Shown piece by piece: positions 37,074-47,541 of a stretch of 64,000 nucleotides of DNA. The DNA is taken from contig NZ_AQHR01000048.1 of NCBI RefSeq assembly GCF_000390185.1, positions 1 through 64,000 of the forward strand, given 5' to 3'. Numbering within the stretch: position 1 is the stretch's first letter; the number at the start of each line of letters is the position of its first letter. The translations under genes were made by a program, and so were the position numbers. Under the pieces are notes generated by a model. That model was given only the letters and a program-made list of their open reading frames with translations. It had not been told where the DNA came from and searched no databases. This stretch comes from Lunatimonas lonarensis (GTDB lineage Bacteria > Bacteroidota > Bacteroidia > Cytophagales > Cyclobacteriaceae).

Positions 37074-37859
37074 TTATCTCAAAATTTCACTTATCGGTAT
37101 ACCGATCAACACCTCTAGCTTCTGGATTGACCGCATAAAGTTCATCCGCGCGCTTTCGTATTCGGATTGGGCGATGGCAAATATTTCAGCGTTTCGGACA
37201 TAGGCAGTACCATCGATGGCACCGCTGGCGTATTCGAGTTCCAGTTGAAGTAAATTGCTTTTGGCTTTTTGTTGCATATCGAACCGGATGTTCATCATAC
37301 GCTGTGCAGAAATGGCCATGTTGTATTCTTCTATCACCTGATTGGCTATGGTTAGCTCCATTTCCTTTGTCTTGTAATAGGTGGCTTGAAGCTCATGCTC
37401 TTGAAGCTTGATCCGATCCCGCCGTGTATAAATCTCCGAGAGTGGTATGCTTAGATTGGCCCCTGCCCGGTAGCCGTTGGCAATGTTGGATAAATCACCA
37501 CCTTGAGGGCCTGTGGCTATGATCGCTTGGTTGCCATATCCGTAATCAAAGTAGCCACGAACCAGCGAGGACCAAGATTTCTTTGCCAGCCGCACACGGG
37601 CCTCTGCCGAACCGATAAGCTCTTCATTCAGTTTAACGGTGGGATGGTTCATTAGAGCTAAATCAATCAGTGAATCCAAGGAAGGAAGTTGTTCCTCCAG
37701 TTTTTGGTTAAGGTCAAAATACGAGTACCCACCCAATTGGTCTTGGGCGGACAGATTTTGCGAAATGGAAACAACCAGCACGATCGTCACAATCCTCAAA
37801 AAATGTGCAATTGGAAAGAAGTGTCGAACCAAATGCATTTTTTTATGCGTTAAAATCAT
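37074..37859 (-). CDS. Short TolC-like outer-membrane efflux protein
   Basis: The protein has 261 residues with a signal peptide ending near residue 39 (NLSAQ). Residues of about 60-255 match one outer-membrane efflux protein repeat: the LALMNHPTVKLNEELIGSAEARVRLAKKSW helix, a beta segment YRAGANLSIPL, then the helix ending in EVLIG. Classical TolC proteins contain two such repeats in about 430 residues, so this is half length and could need six copies, not three, to make a channel. It is the first gene of the exopolysaccharide operon, in the place where Wza is found in other systems. An alternative start MHLVRHF is seven residues in. Confidence 0.78.
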   Translation of the reverse strand: MILTHKKMHLVRHFFPIAHFLRIVTIVLVVSISQNLSAQDQLGGYSYFDLNQKLEEQLPSLDSLIDLALMNHPTVKLNEELIGSAEARVRLAKKSWSSLVRGYFDYGYGNQAIIATGPQGGDLSNIANGYRAGANLSIPLSEIYTRRDRIKLQEHELQATYYKTKEMELTIANQVIEEYNMAISAQRMMNIRFDMQQKAKSNLLQLELEYASGAIDGTAYVRNAEIFAIAQSEYESARMNFMRSIQKLEVLIGIPISEILR

Positions 37860-37908
37860 TATTTATTATATATTAATTAATTCATCTTTTGAATTTGTTT
37901 TAATGTAT

Positions 37909-37920
37909 CTGTAATTACAG
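37909..37920. promoter_or_regulatory. 12-bp palindrome in the divergent exopolysaccharide promoter region
   Basis: CTGTAATTACAG is perfectly self-complementary and lies in the very AT-rich 132-base gap between the divergent TolC-like gene (start 37859) and the acyltransferase gene (start 37992). Its position, 50 and 71 bases from the two starts, suits an operator that controls both directions, but no regulator is known. Confidence 0.35.
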
Positions 37921-37991
37921 CTTTTATATTATTCCTTTTTTTGAAATTAATATTTCTCGTCATATATTCAAATGAAGGTTACTAATAAATT

Positions 37992-38627
37992 ATGCTGAAA
38001 GATAAAATAAAAGAAAAGGTTGATGAAAAAAGTTACGAGTTATTTGGGCGATTAAGCACAACTAATAGGGAGCGGCTAAAAGTATATTGGCAGGTCTTCC
38101 CGGTATTGTATGCTTCCTTATGGCGATTGATAAATGCCAGAATTCGTTTGAGAAACTGCGAGCTGGGAAAGTTGGTGGCACTTCGGGGTGCGCCCCGTGT
38201 TGAGGGGAGCGGAAAGATTAAGCTTCATGACAGGGTGCGCATATGGGCACATATGGGTGAAACGCAATTGTATGCAGGAAAAAATGCCGTGTTAGAGATT
38301 GGAAGCAATACGTTCGTGAACACCGGTACCATTCTTTCGGCAAGTAAGCATATCTCCATTGGGTCGAATGTACAGATAGCCAATCAGGTCATCATAATGG
38401 ACGGGGATTTTCACAAGGCGGGAAACAGCAAGGAGCCCGGCAAGAGTGAGAGAATAACCATCGAGGATGACGTATGGATAGCAACTCGTGCGATGGTGTT
38501 AAAAGGTGTGAGGATAGGAAGAGGAGCGACGGTGGCTGCGGGGGCAGTGGTGACGAGGGACGTGCCTGCGTACACATTAGTAGGAGGGGTCCCGGCAAAA
38601 GAAATTAGAAAATTAAGCGGTTACTAA
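37992..38627 (+). CDS. Hexapeptide-repeat acyltransferase
   Basis: The protein has 211 residues. The left-handed beta-helix is visible as repeated hexapeptides from about residue 85 on ([60 protein letters not shown]), with the GGVPAKEI finish typical of maltose/galactoside acetyltransferase-like enzymes. It probably O-acetylates a sugar of the exopolysaccharide; the acyl group and acceptor are inferred, not seen. It is transcribed divergently from the export operon and followed after 50 bases by the LytTR regulator. Confidence 0.88.
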   Translation: MLKDKIKEKVDEKSYELFGRLSTTNRERLKVYWQVFPVLYASLWRLINARIRLRNCELGKLVALRGAPRVEGSGKIKLHDRVRIWAHMGETQLYAGKNAVLEIGSNTFVNTGTILSASKHISIGSNVQIANQVIIMDGDFHKAGNSKEPGKSERITIEDDVWIATRAMVLKGVRIGRGATVAAGAVVTRDVPAYTLVGGVPAKEIRKLSGY

Positions 38628-38677
38628 GGAAAAAGACATAGAATTTTCTCTATTTTTCACGAATAATAACTATCTGA

Positions 38678-39376
38678 ATGCTGAATTGTGTTGTAATTGA
38701 CGATGATCCGGCCTCCATTGAGGTGTTGTCTTTCTATCTTTCCAAAACCAAAGGAACCGAATTAAAGGCCTCGTTTACAGATGCCATTGAGGGATTAAAC
38801 TACTTGATCGAAAACAAATCGGGGATAGATTTGATCTTTCTGGACATAGAACTTCCCGAGATGAATGGATTTGAATTGCTGAAGCACAGTCAGTACACGG
38901 GGTCCCTGATCATCATTTCAGCAAATCACCAAAACGCGATTTCTGCTTTCGAAACCAACGCATGCTTTTATTTGCCTAAGCCATTCAGCTACGATCATTT
39001 TCTAAAAGGCATTGAGAAATGCAAGGAAACATCCATGAGAGTAGATCCCGACTCCTTTTCTGGTGATTTTATTTTTGTAAAGGACGATCGGATATTCAAA
39101 AAGGTATTGTTTTCAGATATTCACTACTGTGAAGGGAAAGGTGATTATATCAACATAAAGTGTTCCAATCAATCATTCGTGATCAAATCCACCATTTCCA
39201 ATTTCCTCGACAAGTTAATCGGCCACTCGGAATTTATCCAAGTACATCGATCTTGGGTGATCAATTTGAAGTTTTTGACAGATTTTGATAACGATACGGC
39301 AGTTGTCTCCGGAAAGATCGTGCCTATAGGTGCCAAATACCGAGATCAGCTAAAAAACAGTGTTAAGTTTCTATAA
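38678..39376 (+). CDS. LytTR-family response regulator
   Basis: The protein has 232 residues. The receiver domain (about 1-120) has the acidic pair in VVIDDDP, the phosphoacceptor D56 in FLDIELP and the Lys in LPKPFS. The LytTR DNA-binding domain (about 135-232) shows DDRIFKKVLFSDIHYCEGKGDYINI and FIQVHRSWVINL. Most LytTR regulators pair with LytS/AlgZ-type kinases encoded next to them; here the neighbour is instead a hybrid kinase on the opposite strand. Its place inside the exopolysaccharide locus suggests it controls that locus. Confidence 0.92.
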   Translation: MLNCVVIDDDPASIEVLSFYLSKTKGTELKASFTDAIEGLNYLIENKSGIDLIFLDIELPEMNGFELLKHSQYTGSLIIISANHQNAISAFETNACFYLPKPFSYDHFLKGIEKCKETSMRVDPDSFSGDFIFVKDDRIFKKVLFSDIHYCEGKGDYINIKCSNQSFVIKSTISNFLDKLIGHSEFIQVHRSWVINLKFLTDFDNDTAVVSGKIVPIGAKYRDQLKNSVKFL

Positions 39377-39391
39377 ACCGACTTCTGTGGC

Positions 39392-42300
39392 CTAGGCGGT
39401 TTTCTGAAGGTAATCCTGAATTAATTCCTGAACTGTTTTTAATTCTTCTTTAAACCCGTTTAGGGCTTTCTCGGCATCCGAAAGCGATTGGTCCGAATTC
39501 TCAAATACCAAGGCGAAATCAAGCATAGTATCTAATCCGGCTGTCAGTGCCGATCCCTTGAGCTTATGTCCTTCGGCTCTCACTTGAAGGTAGTCTTTCC
39601 GGGCGATTGCATCGCTAAGTTTGGATTCTGACAGGTTTATTTCCTGAATGGTGAGACGTAGAACTTCCCGAATAAGTACATGGTTATCTCCCATGTATTC
39701 CACGAGCTTATCTATGTTAAAGTGTTTTTTGTTCTTTTCGTCTGCTGTTGGGAAAGCCTCCGCCTTTACATTTCCTTCATTACGCGCCAACCCATTCTCT
39801 GCCGGAAGCCATTTTTCGAATACCCCCCGTATACTGGCTTCTACGATCGGTTTAGGGACAAAATCCACCATCCCAATTTCCAGGCAGTGTTCCCGCTCTC
39901 CTTTGATATTACCTGCTGTAACGGCCACGATGGGTATCTTGATCAGGTCTGCATGTTTCCGAATGGCCTGAGTCGCTTCATGCCCACTCATTTCCGGCAT
40001 CTGAATGTCCATCAAGATGATGTCTGGTATCTCCTTTTTGGCAAGCTCTACTGCTTCCTTTCCATTTCGGGCCTCAATTATCTCTGCATTAGGGGAAATC
40101 TTCTTGACGATTGTTTTTGCCAAAAACATGTTGATCGTATTGTCCTCGGCGATCAATACTTTGAAGGATCGGACCATGGCCGGGTCGCGTTCCACTAACT
40201 GAACATGTGGATTGGTCTGGTTTTTCGGGTTTACTTTGCCCAATGTTTTCAGTAAATCGGTCAGCTTGATGGGTTTGGCAAGCTTTCCGGCAACGCGCAA
40301 CTTTCTGCAGGCATCGTGAATGAACTCATCGTCTGCGGAGCTATGTAGCAGTAAGACAGGGATTTCTGACACGTGGGTAGGAAAACTCTCCCTTATTTTT
40401 TTGATGGTTTCCAGGCCATCCATGTAAGGCATGTTGTAGTCCATCAGTACGAGGTCAAACGCAGGAAAGCTTTCCAGCTTTTCGAGTGCCTCATACCCGT
40501 TTTGGGCCTCTATTACCTGAATGTTCTTGCTGATGAGAAACTCCCGTAGGATCAAACGGTTGTTTACGTTATCATCGACGACAAGGACGTTTTCCAGGAA
40601 AGAAAGGTCCTCCAAATCCAATTTCTCGCCTTCCTCGGTTTCTAGATTCAAATCAAAAAAGAAGGTGCTCCCTTTTCCCAGCTCACTAAGTAGATGAAGT
40701 TCGGTTCCCATCATGCGGAGTAGTTTGTTCGAGATCGTCAGGCCTAGCCCTGTGCCACCGTATTTCTTTGTGGTGGAATTGTCCTCTTGGGAAAAAGCAT
40801 CAAAAATTTTCAGTTGCTTGTCTTTGCTAATTCCTATACCAGTATCTCGAACCTCAAATCGAAGAACGTGGGACTTGGGGCCGGTTTGGCTAACCATATA
40901 GATTTTTAGTTCTATTTCGCCTTTTTCGGTAAACTTAACTGCGTTCCCCAGTAGATTGATAAGAATTTGTTTTAGGCGAATCTCGTCGATATAAATGTAT
41001 CGAGGTAAGTTAAGGGAAAGATTAAGGAGCATTTCCACTCCTTTGTTTTGGGCCTGGAAGGAAATCACGTCGGTGGCCTGTCCTGCCAGATCATAGATAT
41101 CGGCTTTGCTTACGTCTAGTTCAAGTTTGCCGGCTTCGATTTTCGAAAAATCAAGGATATCATTGATGATATTCAAAAGTGTATTGGCGGATTGGTTGAC
41201 GATGTTGACATACTGAAGCTGGGAGTCGTTCATCTCGGTTTTGGCCAGTAGGTCGGTAAATCCAATGATGCCGTTGAGAGGAGTGCGGATCTCATGGCTC
41301 ATATTCGCCAGGAATTCGGACTTTGCAACACTGGCTTTTTCAGCCATTTCCTTTGAACTTCTCAGTCTTTCCTCGAGGTTTTTCCGATCGATGGCATTCC
41401 CGATGGAGTTTGCGAAGCTCTTCAATAGAGATAATTCAGCTTCCGACCAGATCCGGTCAAATTTGCACTCGTCGTAGCCGATGAATCCCCAAAACTCTCC
41501 GCTGTTGAAAATGGGAATCGTAAGAATTGAGCGGATCATCTGTGATTCCAAAAACTTTCGGGTCTCGTTTTCCTCCGGAAGAGATGAAATAATGGCGGAA
41601 AATGGCTGCCCCTTTTCCATAGGTTTATAAAAATCACTGAAAAATTCGATGGGAATATGCTGAAGATCAGGGTTGTTGAGCATGGGCACAGCCTCCTCGG
41701 AGCTCCACTCAAAGCGCTGCGACGTACTGTTGTTGCCCTCCTCGTCCGTACCGTTTTCGAAGAAATAGGTTCTATCTACATTTACCGCTTTACCAATGAT
41801 TTCCAACGAGTTGGCGATGGCCTCAAATAGGTTGGAGTTGGAAAGCAACTCGTCGGTCGCAATGGAAATAGCCTGCAACATCTGTTCCTTTTGCTGGATT
41901 ATTTCCACGCTTTTTACCTGATCGTCTATGTCCTGAATAGTGCCGTATAGATGCGTGATTACTCCCTCCTCAACATTGGCCTCCCCGATGATACGTACCC
42001 AAATCTCTTTGCCCTGCGCGGTAATCAACTTGAGCTTTTCATCCCATGGCTTGCCATATTCGGTCGCCAATTCGATGATCTCCCTCATTCTTTCCCGGTC
42101 CTTTCCTTCTTTGAAGAATGCTATTGCCGGCTCCAATTGAGGGATATATTCCTCGCCTACACCATGTATGCTTTTGGTGATTTCCGTCCAGTGGATTTCG
42201 TTTTTTGTCAGGTCATACTTCCAACCCCCGACCCGCGCCATCATGTGGGTTTGGGTAAGGAGTTCTTTGGCGTTTTGGATGCTTTTTTCCAGTCTCAGAC

Positions 42301-43489
42301 GTTCGGTCACGTCAATGGAGTTGCCTATCACGTACGGCTGACCCGAAATATCTTCCTCCCTGGTATTGCTATAAAGCCAAACTTTGTAGGTCCCGCTAGA
42401 CCCTCTTGTGGTCATAAGCCCTTTGGCTATTCCCTGTTCTTTGATGTCTTTAAAGTAGCGGTCTATTTCGTTGTGGTACTTGTTCGGTATGATGTCCCAT
42501 AGGGATTTTTCCAAAATTTCTTCCACACTGTAGCCCAAAAGCCTAGCTCCCAGGTTGTTGATGCTAAGGAATTTACCATCCATGTCATGGGTAAGCATCA
42601 GGCCTTGGCTATTCTCAAAAAATGACCTGAACTTGTTTTCGCTTTGCTTCAGCTGTTCCTCCTTTGCCCGCTCATCGGTTATGTCCCTTCCGATTGCGAA
42701 TAGCCACTTATTGACTTTATCTACTGCTCCTGTCCATGAAAAACTGCGATATACACCATTTTTTGTTTTCAGCCTATGGCTAAACTGGGTGGAAGGATTT
42801 CCGGCTATTAGCGATTTTATGTGCGTTTCGGTTTCGAGCATATCATCCGGGTGGACCATGTCCTCCATAGAAATCTCAAACAGCTCCGACTCACTGTAGC
42901 CCAACACGCGGCTAAAGGCGTTGTTTACCCGTGAAAACCTGCCGTCAAAACGTAGGACGCAGATTAGGTCCTGCGACAGCTCCAGCGCCTTACTCAGTAG
43001 TTTTTCGTCAAAAGCCCGGTTTTTTTCCAATATTGCGTCAAATACCTGTTCTCCCAACAACTTCAGGGTCTTTTTCTGGGTGGGATTCAACCCAATGGAG
43101 GTAGGGTGAACAAACGCCATTACACCCAAAATTTCACCTTCTTCCTGTAAGATCGGAACACCAAGCCAGAAAACTGGAGGTTGCCCTTGTATCAAAAAAT
43201 CAGACACTGGGAACGCCGATTCATATAGCGTTAAGTCTTTTAGCTCGCGGTGCAAAACACCCGCTTCCGGTCCCAGCTGAATGTCAGAGGCCTCGATGCC
43301 AAACACCGATTTAAACCACCATTCGGATTTTTCCAAAAACGCAATGTATCCGTAACTGCAGTCAGCGGTCGTGCAGCCTATTTTTAATATTCTGTCAAGT
43401 GTGGCATTTTTTACGCCCCTTCCCAAATAATAGTTTCTGGAGCCTCTCAACTCACTCTTCCCTCCCAGACTATGACCAAAATCGTTCAT
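39392..43489 (-). CDS. Large hybrid sensor histidine kinase with PAS, GAF, two receivers and HPt
   Basis: The protein has 1,365 residues and no membrane segments or signal peptide, so it senses in the cytosol. Order: GAF-like (about 20-155), PAS (165-275), PAS (285-400), PAS (405-530), GAF (550-695), HisKA with the phospho-His near 733 ([12 protein letters not shown]), HATPase with GGTGLGL, receiver 1 with Asp near 1015 ([10 protein letters not shown]), receiver 2 with Asp near 1159 ([10 protein letters not shown]) and an HPt domain with His near 1307 (GHKLKGSA). A complete His-Asp-Asp-His relay is thus on one chain with no output domain, so the signal must pass to a separate regulator. It converges on the LytTR gene with 15 bases between stops. 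Confidence 0.93.
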   Translation of the reverse strand: MNDFGHSLGGKSELRGSRNYYLGRGVKNATLDRILKIGCTTADCSYGYIAFLEKSEWWFKSVFGIEASDIQLGPEAGVLHRELKDLTLYESAFPVSDFLIQGQPPVFWLGVPILQEEGEILGVMAFVHPTSIGLNPTQKKTLKLLGEQVFDAILEKNRAFDEKLLSKALELSQDLICVLRFDGRFSRVNNAFSRVLGYSESELFEISMEDMVHPDDMLETETHIKSLIAGNPSTQFSHRLKTKNGVYRSFSWTGAVDKVNKWLFAIGRDITDERAKEEQLKQSENKFRSFFENSQGLMLTHDMDGKFLSINNLGARLLGYSVEEILEKSLWDIIPNKYHNEIDRYFKDIKEQGIAKGLMTTRGSSGTYKVWLYSNTREEDISGQPYVIGNSIDVTERLRLEKSIQNAKELLTQTHMMARVGGWKYDLTKNEIHWTEITKSIHGVGEEYIPQLEPAIAFFKEGKDRERMREIIELATEYGKPWDEKLKLITAQGKEIWVRIIGEANVEEGVITHLYGTIQDIDDQVKSVEIIQQKEQMLQAISIATDELLSNSNLFEAIANSLEIIGKAVNVDRTYFFENGTDEEGNNSTSQRFEWSSEEAVPMLNNPDLQHIPIEFFSDFYKPMEKGQPFSAIISSLPEENETRKFLESQMIRSILTIPIFNSGEFWGFIGYDECKFDRIWSEAELSLLKSFANSIGNAIDRKNLEERLRSSKEMAEKASVAKSEFLANMSHEIRTPLNGIIGFTDLLAKTEMNDSQLQYVNIVNQSANTLLNIINDILDFSKIEAGKLELDVSKADIYDLAGQATDVISFQAQNKGVEMLLNLSLNLPRYIYIDEIRLKQILINLLGNAVKFTEKGEIELKIYMVSQTGPKSHVLRFEVRDTGIGISKDKQLKIFDAFSQEDNSTTKKYGGTGLGLTISNKLLRMMGTELHLLSELGKGSTFFFDLNLETEEGEKLDLEDLSFLENVLVVDDNVNNRLILREFLISKNIQVIEAQNGYEALEKLESFPAFDLVLMDYNMPYMDGLETIKKIRESFPTHVSEIPVLLLHSSADDEFIHDACRKLRVAGKLAKPIKLTDLLKTLGKVNPKNQTNPHVQLVERDPAMVRSFKVLIAEDNTINMFLAKTIVKKISPNAEIIEARNGKEAVELAKKEIPDIILMDIQMPEMSGHEATQAIRKHADLIKIPIVAVTAGNIKGEREHCLEIGMVDFVPKPIVEASIRGVFEKWLPAENGLARNEGNVKAEAFPTADEKNKKHFNIDKLVEYMGDNHVLIREVLRLTIQEINLSESKLSDAIARKDYLQVRAEGHKLKGSALTAGLDTMLDFALVFENSDQSLSDAEKALNGFKEELKTVQELIQDYLQKTA

Positions 43490-43696
43490 CTATCAAAGTT
43501 ACTAATCTTCCACTACAAAAATGACGAATGTTTAACAGCGATAAAAATAAAAGGAAAATTGTGTTTTCCACTCGTTTCTGAAATCATTTTTTGGTGAAAC
43601 AAAATCCAACATGGAAATAATTTATATTTTTACCGGCAGTAGTTGTCGCCAACATTTTGTAAACGGATAGGGGAGTAAGTAGAAATAGCTTGTTTT

Positions 43697-44875
43697 ATGG
43701 AAGTTGTGTTTTGGATTAGTCTTGCAATTATTTTTTATGCATTTGTCGGATATGGAATGGTTTTATTGCCATTGATAAAGCTCAAGCGCATGGTATCCAA
43801 GAATGAGGATGCCAACAACACGAAGGTTTCTTACCAACCTGAAGTGAGTTTGGTAATACCCTGTTATAACGAAGCGGACATCATCCGTGAAAAGGCGATC
43901 AACTGCTTGGCGCTGGATTATAATGCCGATAGGCTCAAAGTGTTTTTCATCACTGACGGTTCCACCGACGGATTTAGGGAGGTCCTCAAGGAATTTCCTC
44001 AGATCACCCTTCTCCATGAGGATCGCCGGGCCGGCAAGACCGCAGCTGAAAACAGGGCCATGACCATGATTCGTACTCCCATTGTGGTCTTTTCTGATGC
44101 CAATACCTTGCTCAATACGGACGCCATCACAAACATCGTACGGCATTTCGGTGACGAATCCGTAGGGTGCGTATCGGGGGAGAAGCGCGTCTATACCGCT
44201 GAAACAGACAATGCCAGCGGGGCGGGAGAAGGGTTTTATTGGAAGTACGAATCCTTTCTGAAAAAGCTGGATTCAGAGCTTTACAGCGCGGTAGGAGCGG
44301 CAGGGGAGTTGGTGGCTTTTCGATCCGATTTGTACGAGGTGTTGCCGGAGGATACCATTCTGGATGATTTTATGCAGTCTCTCCTTATCGCTTCCAAAGG
44401 CTATCGTATTGTATATGAGCCGGATGCGTACGCCATGGAAACGGGATCGGCATCGGTAGAGGAGGAATTAAAGCGAAAGATCCGCATTAGTGCAGGTGGT
44501 TGGCAATCGATGCATAGACTCCTTGACAAGATCACCCCTTTTAAACAACCGGTGTTGTTTTTTCAGTACCTCTCCCACCGGGTGCTTCGATGGACGATTA
44601 CACCTTTTTTATTGATTCTCGTCTTTTTTATGAATTTTGCACTTTTGGACAACGGCTGGGTATACCAAGCCCTTTTTGTAGCCCAACTGGCCTTCTATTG
44701 TGCGGCAATGCTGGGTTATATTCTCGAAAACAAGCAGATTAGGTTCAAAATACTTTTTGTTCCCTATTATTTTTGTGTCATGAACTATGCGGTGATCGCT
44801 GGACTGATTCGCTTCCTGAGAGGAGGCCAAAAAGGTGCTTGGGAAAAAGCCAAAAGAAAGGAACTTCGCTCCTAA
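43697..44875 (+). CDS. Membrane-associated family 2 glycosyltransferase
   Basis: The protein has 392 residues. An N-terminal membrane helix (about 3-24) precedes a GT-A domain with EVSLVIPCYNEADII, FFITDGSTDG, VFSDANTLL (metal site) and ILDDFMQS. The helix-rich C-terminus (about 290-375) has three or four membrane segments. It most resembles poly-N-acetylglucosamine/cellulose-synthase-like enzymes, though the final motif reads SAGGWQSM rather than QxxRW. A likely role is to extend or prime a surface glycan. It is separated from the kinase gene by a 207-base divergent leader and converges on hrpB. Confidence 0.85.
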   Translation: MEVVFWISLAIIFYAFVGYGMVLLPLIKLKRMVSKNEDANNTKVSYQPEVSLVIPCYNEADIIREKAINCLALDYNADRLKVFFITDGSTDGFREVLKEFPQITLLHEDRRAGKTAAENRAMTMIRTPIVVFSDANTLLNTDAITNIVRHFGDESVGCVSGEKRVYTAETDNASGAGEGFYWKYESFLKKLDSELYSAVGAAGELVAFRSDLYEVLPEDTILDDFMQSLLIASKGYRIVYEPDAYAMETGSASVEEELKRKIRISAGGWQSMHRLLDKITPFKQPVLFFQYLSHRVLRWTITPFLLILVFFMNFALLDNGWVYQALFVAQLAFYCAAMLGYILENKQIRFKILFVPYYFCVMNYAVIAGLIRFLRGGQKGAWEKAKRKELRS

Positions 44876-44897
44876 CCTATATAATCCAAATGGAGGT

Positions 44898-47381
44898 CTA
44901 GGTTTTTCGTTTGACTCCTCTGACAGCTTCGGCGGTAAATGGATCTTCCGGCCAGTAATGTTTGGGATATCTTCTACGTAGTTCCTTACGAACTTCGAAA
45001 TAGGCCGTTTTCCAGAAGCTGGTCAGGTCAGTTGTAACCTGTACCGGTTTGTAGCCCGGAGATAACAGGTGAACGACTACCGGGTTTCTTCCGGCATTTA
45101 CGGTTGGGGATTGGGTCAAACCAAACAGCTCTTGCAGTCGGACAGAGAGTATGGGAGATTCCCCGTCTGATCTGTACTCAAGCTGGATTTTCGATCCGCT
45201 GGGTACTTCGATATAGGAGGGTGCCAGCGTTTCGGCGAGCTGTGCCTTTTCAAAGGAAAGACTGTGCTTTAGTACCTCAAGTAGGTTGATTTTTTTCAGA
45301 TCGGATTTCGATTTTGCACCCTCCAGGTAAGGGGTCAGCCAAATGGGGCAGCTGTTGAGAAGCGCCGCGGTACTTACATCCGGAAAGTCAGCGTCAGGGT
45401 TCCATGTTTTCAAACTCATGATCCGATGCTGCCATTGCCTAACCTCCGGCGTATAATCCAGCAGATCCAATCCTTCCCGCCTAATGGCCTGTAGAATTGC
45501 TTGTTTCATCCGTTCTGGATCGGGGTTTTGCAAGGGAAGGGTTTGGAGCACAATTTGCCCAATCCGCCATTCTTCTTGGCAGATGAGCCCACCTTTTTCC
45601 GTATCCCAAGCGATTTTTTCGGTCTTTTTCACCAGAGGTTTCAGGTCGGTTGGATCCAAGGCCGCAGCCAGAAAGACCTTTCCCATCTTTTCCCTGTCAT
45701 CTAGGTGGGCGATGGCCAGCCAGGCAGTATGGGCCAGGTCGTCGCGGTGGCTGATGGAGGCCAACTTGCCATTGGCAAGTTGAAATTGGGCACCATTTCC
45801 GGGCCGGGCGGCGGCTATACGCTCGGGATAGGCATAAGCAAGCAGCAACCCACTGGCAAAGGGATCGGTCCGCTCGGAGGCGGGCGGAATACCCAGCATT
45901 TTTCGGTATACATCGGCCACCTTTTCGATTTTGGCGGCAGATTTGTGGCTGGAGGATCCAGCCCTATATCGGGCCAAAAGCTCCACGCGTAGGTTGATAT
46001 CCACTCCGGCCTGTTCGTCTAGGGGATCTTTTTCCTCTAAAATGGCAGCCAGATCAGCGGCTAATACACCCGATCCACACTCTTTTCCCATCAGAAGCAT
46101 GTGCGCAATGCGGGGATGGCAGGGGAGCCGGTACATGTGTTCGCCATGGGCCGTAAGCCTGCCATTATCAAGGGCTCCGAGGCTTTCCAGAAGTTCCTCT
46201 GCTTGTGCACGGGCACCGGTAGGAGGAGGACTGATCCAAGTCAACTGGTTTACATCGCTATCTCCCCACTTGGCAAGTTCTAATACGAGGGGACACAAAT
46301 CCGCTTCCAGTATTTCCGGCGTTCGGAAAGAGGGACGTGCCAGGTGGGAGGCTTTGCTCCAAAGCCGGTAGCAAACACCTTCAGAAAGCCGCCCTGCTCG
46401 TCCGGCACGCTGATCAGCGGCATCCAAGGTAACAGGGAGGGTTACCAGCTTGGTCATGCCGGATTTTGGGTCGAATTTAGCGCTACGGGAGAACCCGGCA
46501 TCAATTACCACCTGTATGCCTTCGATGGTAAGACTCGTTTCCGCGATGGAGGTAGCTAAGACCACTTTCCGTCGGCCTGACCTGTCAGGTACTATAGCGG
46601 CCTGTTGGCGATGGTGGGGTAGGTTTCCATAGAGCAGATGCACCGAAACATCCGGACGTACCGAACCCAATAACTCGGCGGTTTTTTTGATTTCTCCCTG
46701 CCCGGGAAGGAACACGAGAATATCTCCCTGCGTCTCCTTAAGTGCCCTACGTACAGCCTGTGCACAGCTCTCCGGAATAACCCGCACATCCACATCACCT
46801 AGGTAGTGGATTGTGATGGGGAATAATCTGCCCTCGCTTTTTACTACTGGGGCGGCCAGCAGACGGGCCAGTGGATCTGTATCCAGCGTTGCGGACATGA
46901 TCAATATCTTTAGATCTGGGCGCAAAATCTGCTGGATTTCCCGGCACAGGGCCAACCCCAAATCTGAATGAAGGTTGCGCTCGTGGAACTCATCGAAAAT
47001 AACCAATCCTACACCTTCAAGCGCATTGTCGCCCTGCATCATACGGGTTAGGATACCCTCCGTGATTACCTCCAGTTGGGTTTTGGCCGTAACGCGGCTT
47101 TCGAAGCGGATCCTGTAGCCGATCCGGTTGCCGATAGGTTCATCCAACATGGCTGCCATACGGTGTGCGATGCTGCTGGCTGCTAACCTCCTCGGTTCCA
47201 ACAGGAGAATTTTCTTTCCCTCCAGCCAAGGTTCATCCAGCAGTGCCAACGGCAGGAGGGTGCTTTTTCCTGCTCCCGGGGGTGCATGCACGATAAGCGT
47301 ATTGTGTTGGGCAAGAGCATCTTTTACGTCGGGAATAGCCTCACCGATCGGTAGCTCTCGATAATATCGTTCCAATGGCAT
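44898..47381 (-). CDS. hrpB: ATP-dependent helicase HrpB
   Basis: The protein has 827 residues, typical of HrpB. Helicase motifs are PPGAGKST (Walker A, about 34-41), the DEAH-type variant FDEFHER (about 127-133), MSATLD, TSIAETSLTIEGI and DQRAGRAGR. The C-terminal HrpB-specific region ends in VRKELRRRYPKHYWPEDP, a family hallmark. HrpB-type helicases are widespread; their physiological role is poorly defined. It is on its own between convergent glycosyltransferase and the DUF2911 gene. Confidence 0.93.
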   Translation of the reverse strand: MPLERYYRELPIGEAIPDVKDALAQHNTLIVHAPPGAGKSTLLPLALLDEPWLEGKKILLLEPRRLAASSIAHRMAAMLDEPIGNRIGYRIRFESRVTAKTQLEVITEGILTRMMQGDNALEGVGLVIFDEFHERNLHSDLGLALCREIQQILRPDLKILIMSATLDTDPLARLLAAPVVKSEGRLFPITIHYLGDVDVRVIPESCAQAVRRALKETQGDILVFLPGQGEIKKTAELLGSVRPDVSVHLLYGNLPHHRQQAAIVPDRSGRRKVVLATSIAETSLTIEGIQVVIDAGFSRSAKFDPKSGMTKLVTLPVTLDAADQRAGRAGRLSEGVCYRLWSKASHLARPSFRTPEILEADLCPLVLELAKWGDSDVNQLTWISPPPTGARAQAEELLESLGALDNGRLTAHGEHMYRLPCHPRIAHMLLMGKECGSGVLAADLAAILEEKDPLDEQAGVDINLRVELLARYRAGSSSHKSAAKIEKVADVYRKMLGIPPASERTDPFASGLLLAYAYPERIAAARPGNGAQFQLANGKLASISHRDDLAHTAWLAIAHLDDREKMGKVFLAAALDPTDLKPLVKKTEKIAWDTEKGGLICQEEWRIGQIVLQTLPLQNPDPERMKQAILQAIRREGLDLLDYTPEVRQWQHRIMSLKTWNPDADFPDVSTAALLNSCPIWLTPYLEGAKSKSDLKKINLLEVLKHSLSFEKAQLAETLAPSYIEVPSGSKIQLEYRSDGESPILSVRLQELFGLTQSPTVNAGRNPVVVHLLSPGYKPVQVTTDLTSFWKTAYFEVRKELRRRYPKHYWPEDPFTAEAVRGVKRKT

Positions 47382-47483
47382 AGGGGGCGAAAGTACTGTT
47401 TTGGGTAGGTAAATCCAAGGGTTGGCATGGTCTATTCATTCGGCTTCCTTAGGCATCACCCGCCATTGAGAAAGAGGAGGCAA

Positions 47484-47517
47484 CAAAAAAAGCCACCCCA
47501 TATTCAGGAGCAGCTTT
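47484..47517 (-). terminator. Rho-independent terminator after the DUF2911 gene
   Basis: On the minus strand AAAGCTGCTCC pairs with GGGGTGGCTTT (three G-U pairs) around a 7-base loop and is followed by a run of T residues. It lies 25 bases after the DUF2911 stop codon, before hrpB. Confidence 0.75.
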
Positions 47518-47541
47518 TGTTCTTTTTGAAACTGGAAGTGT

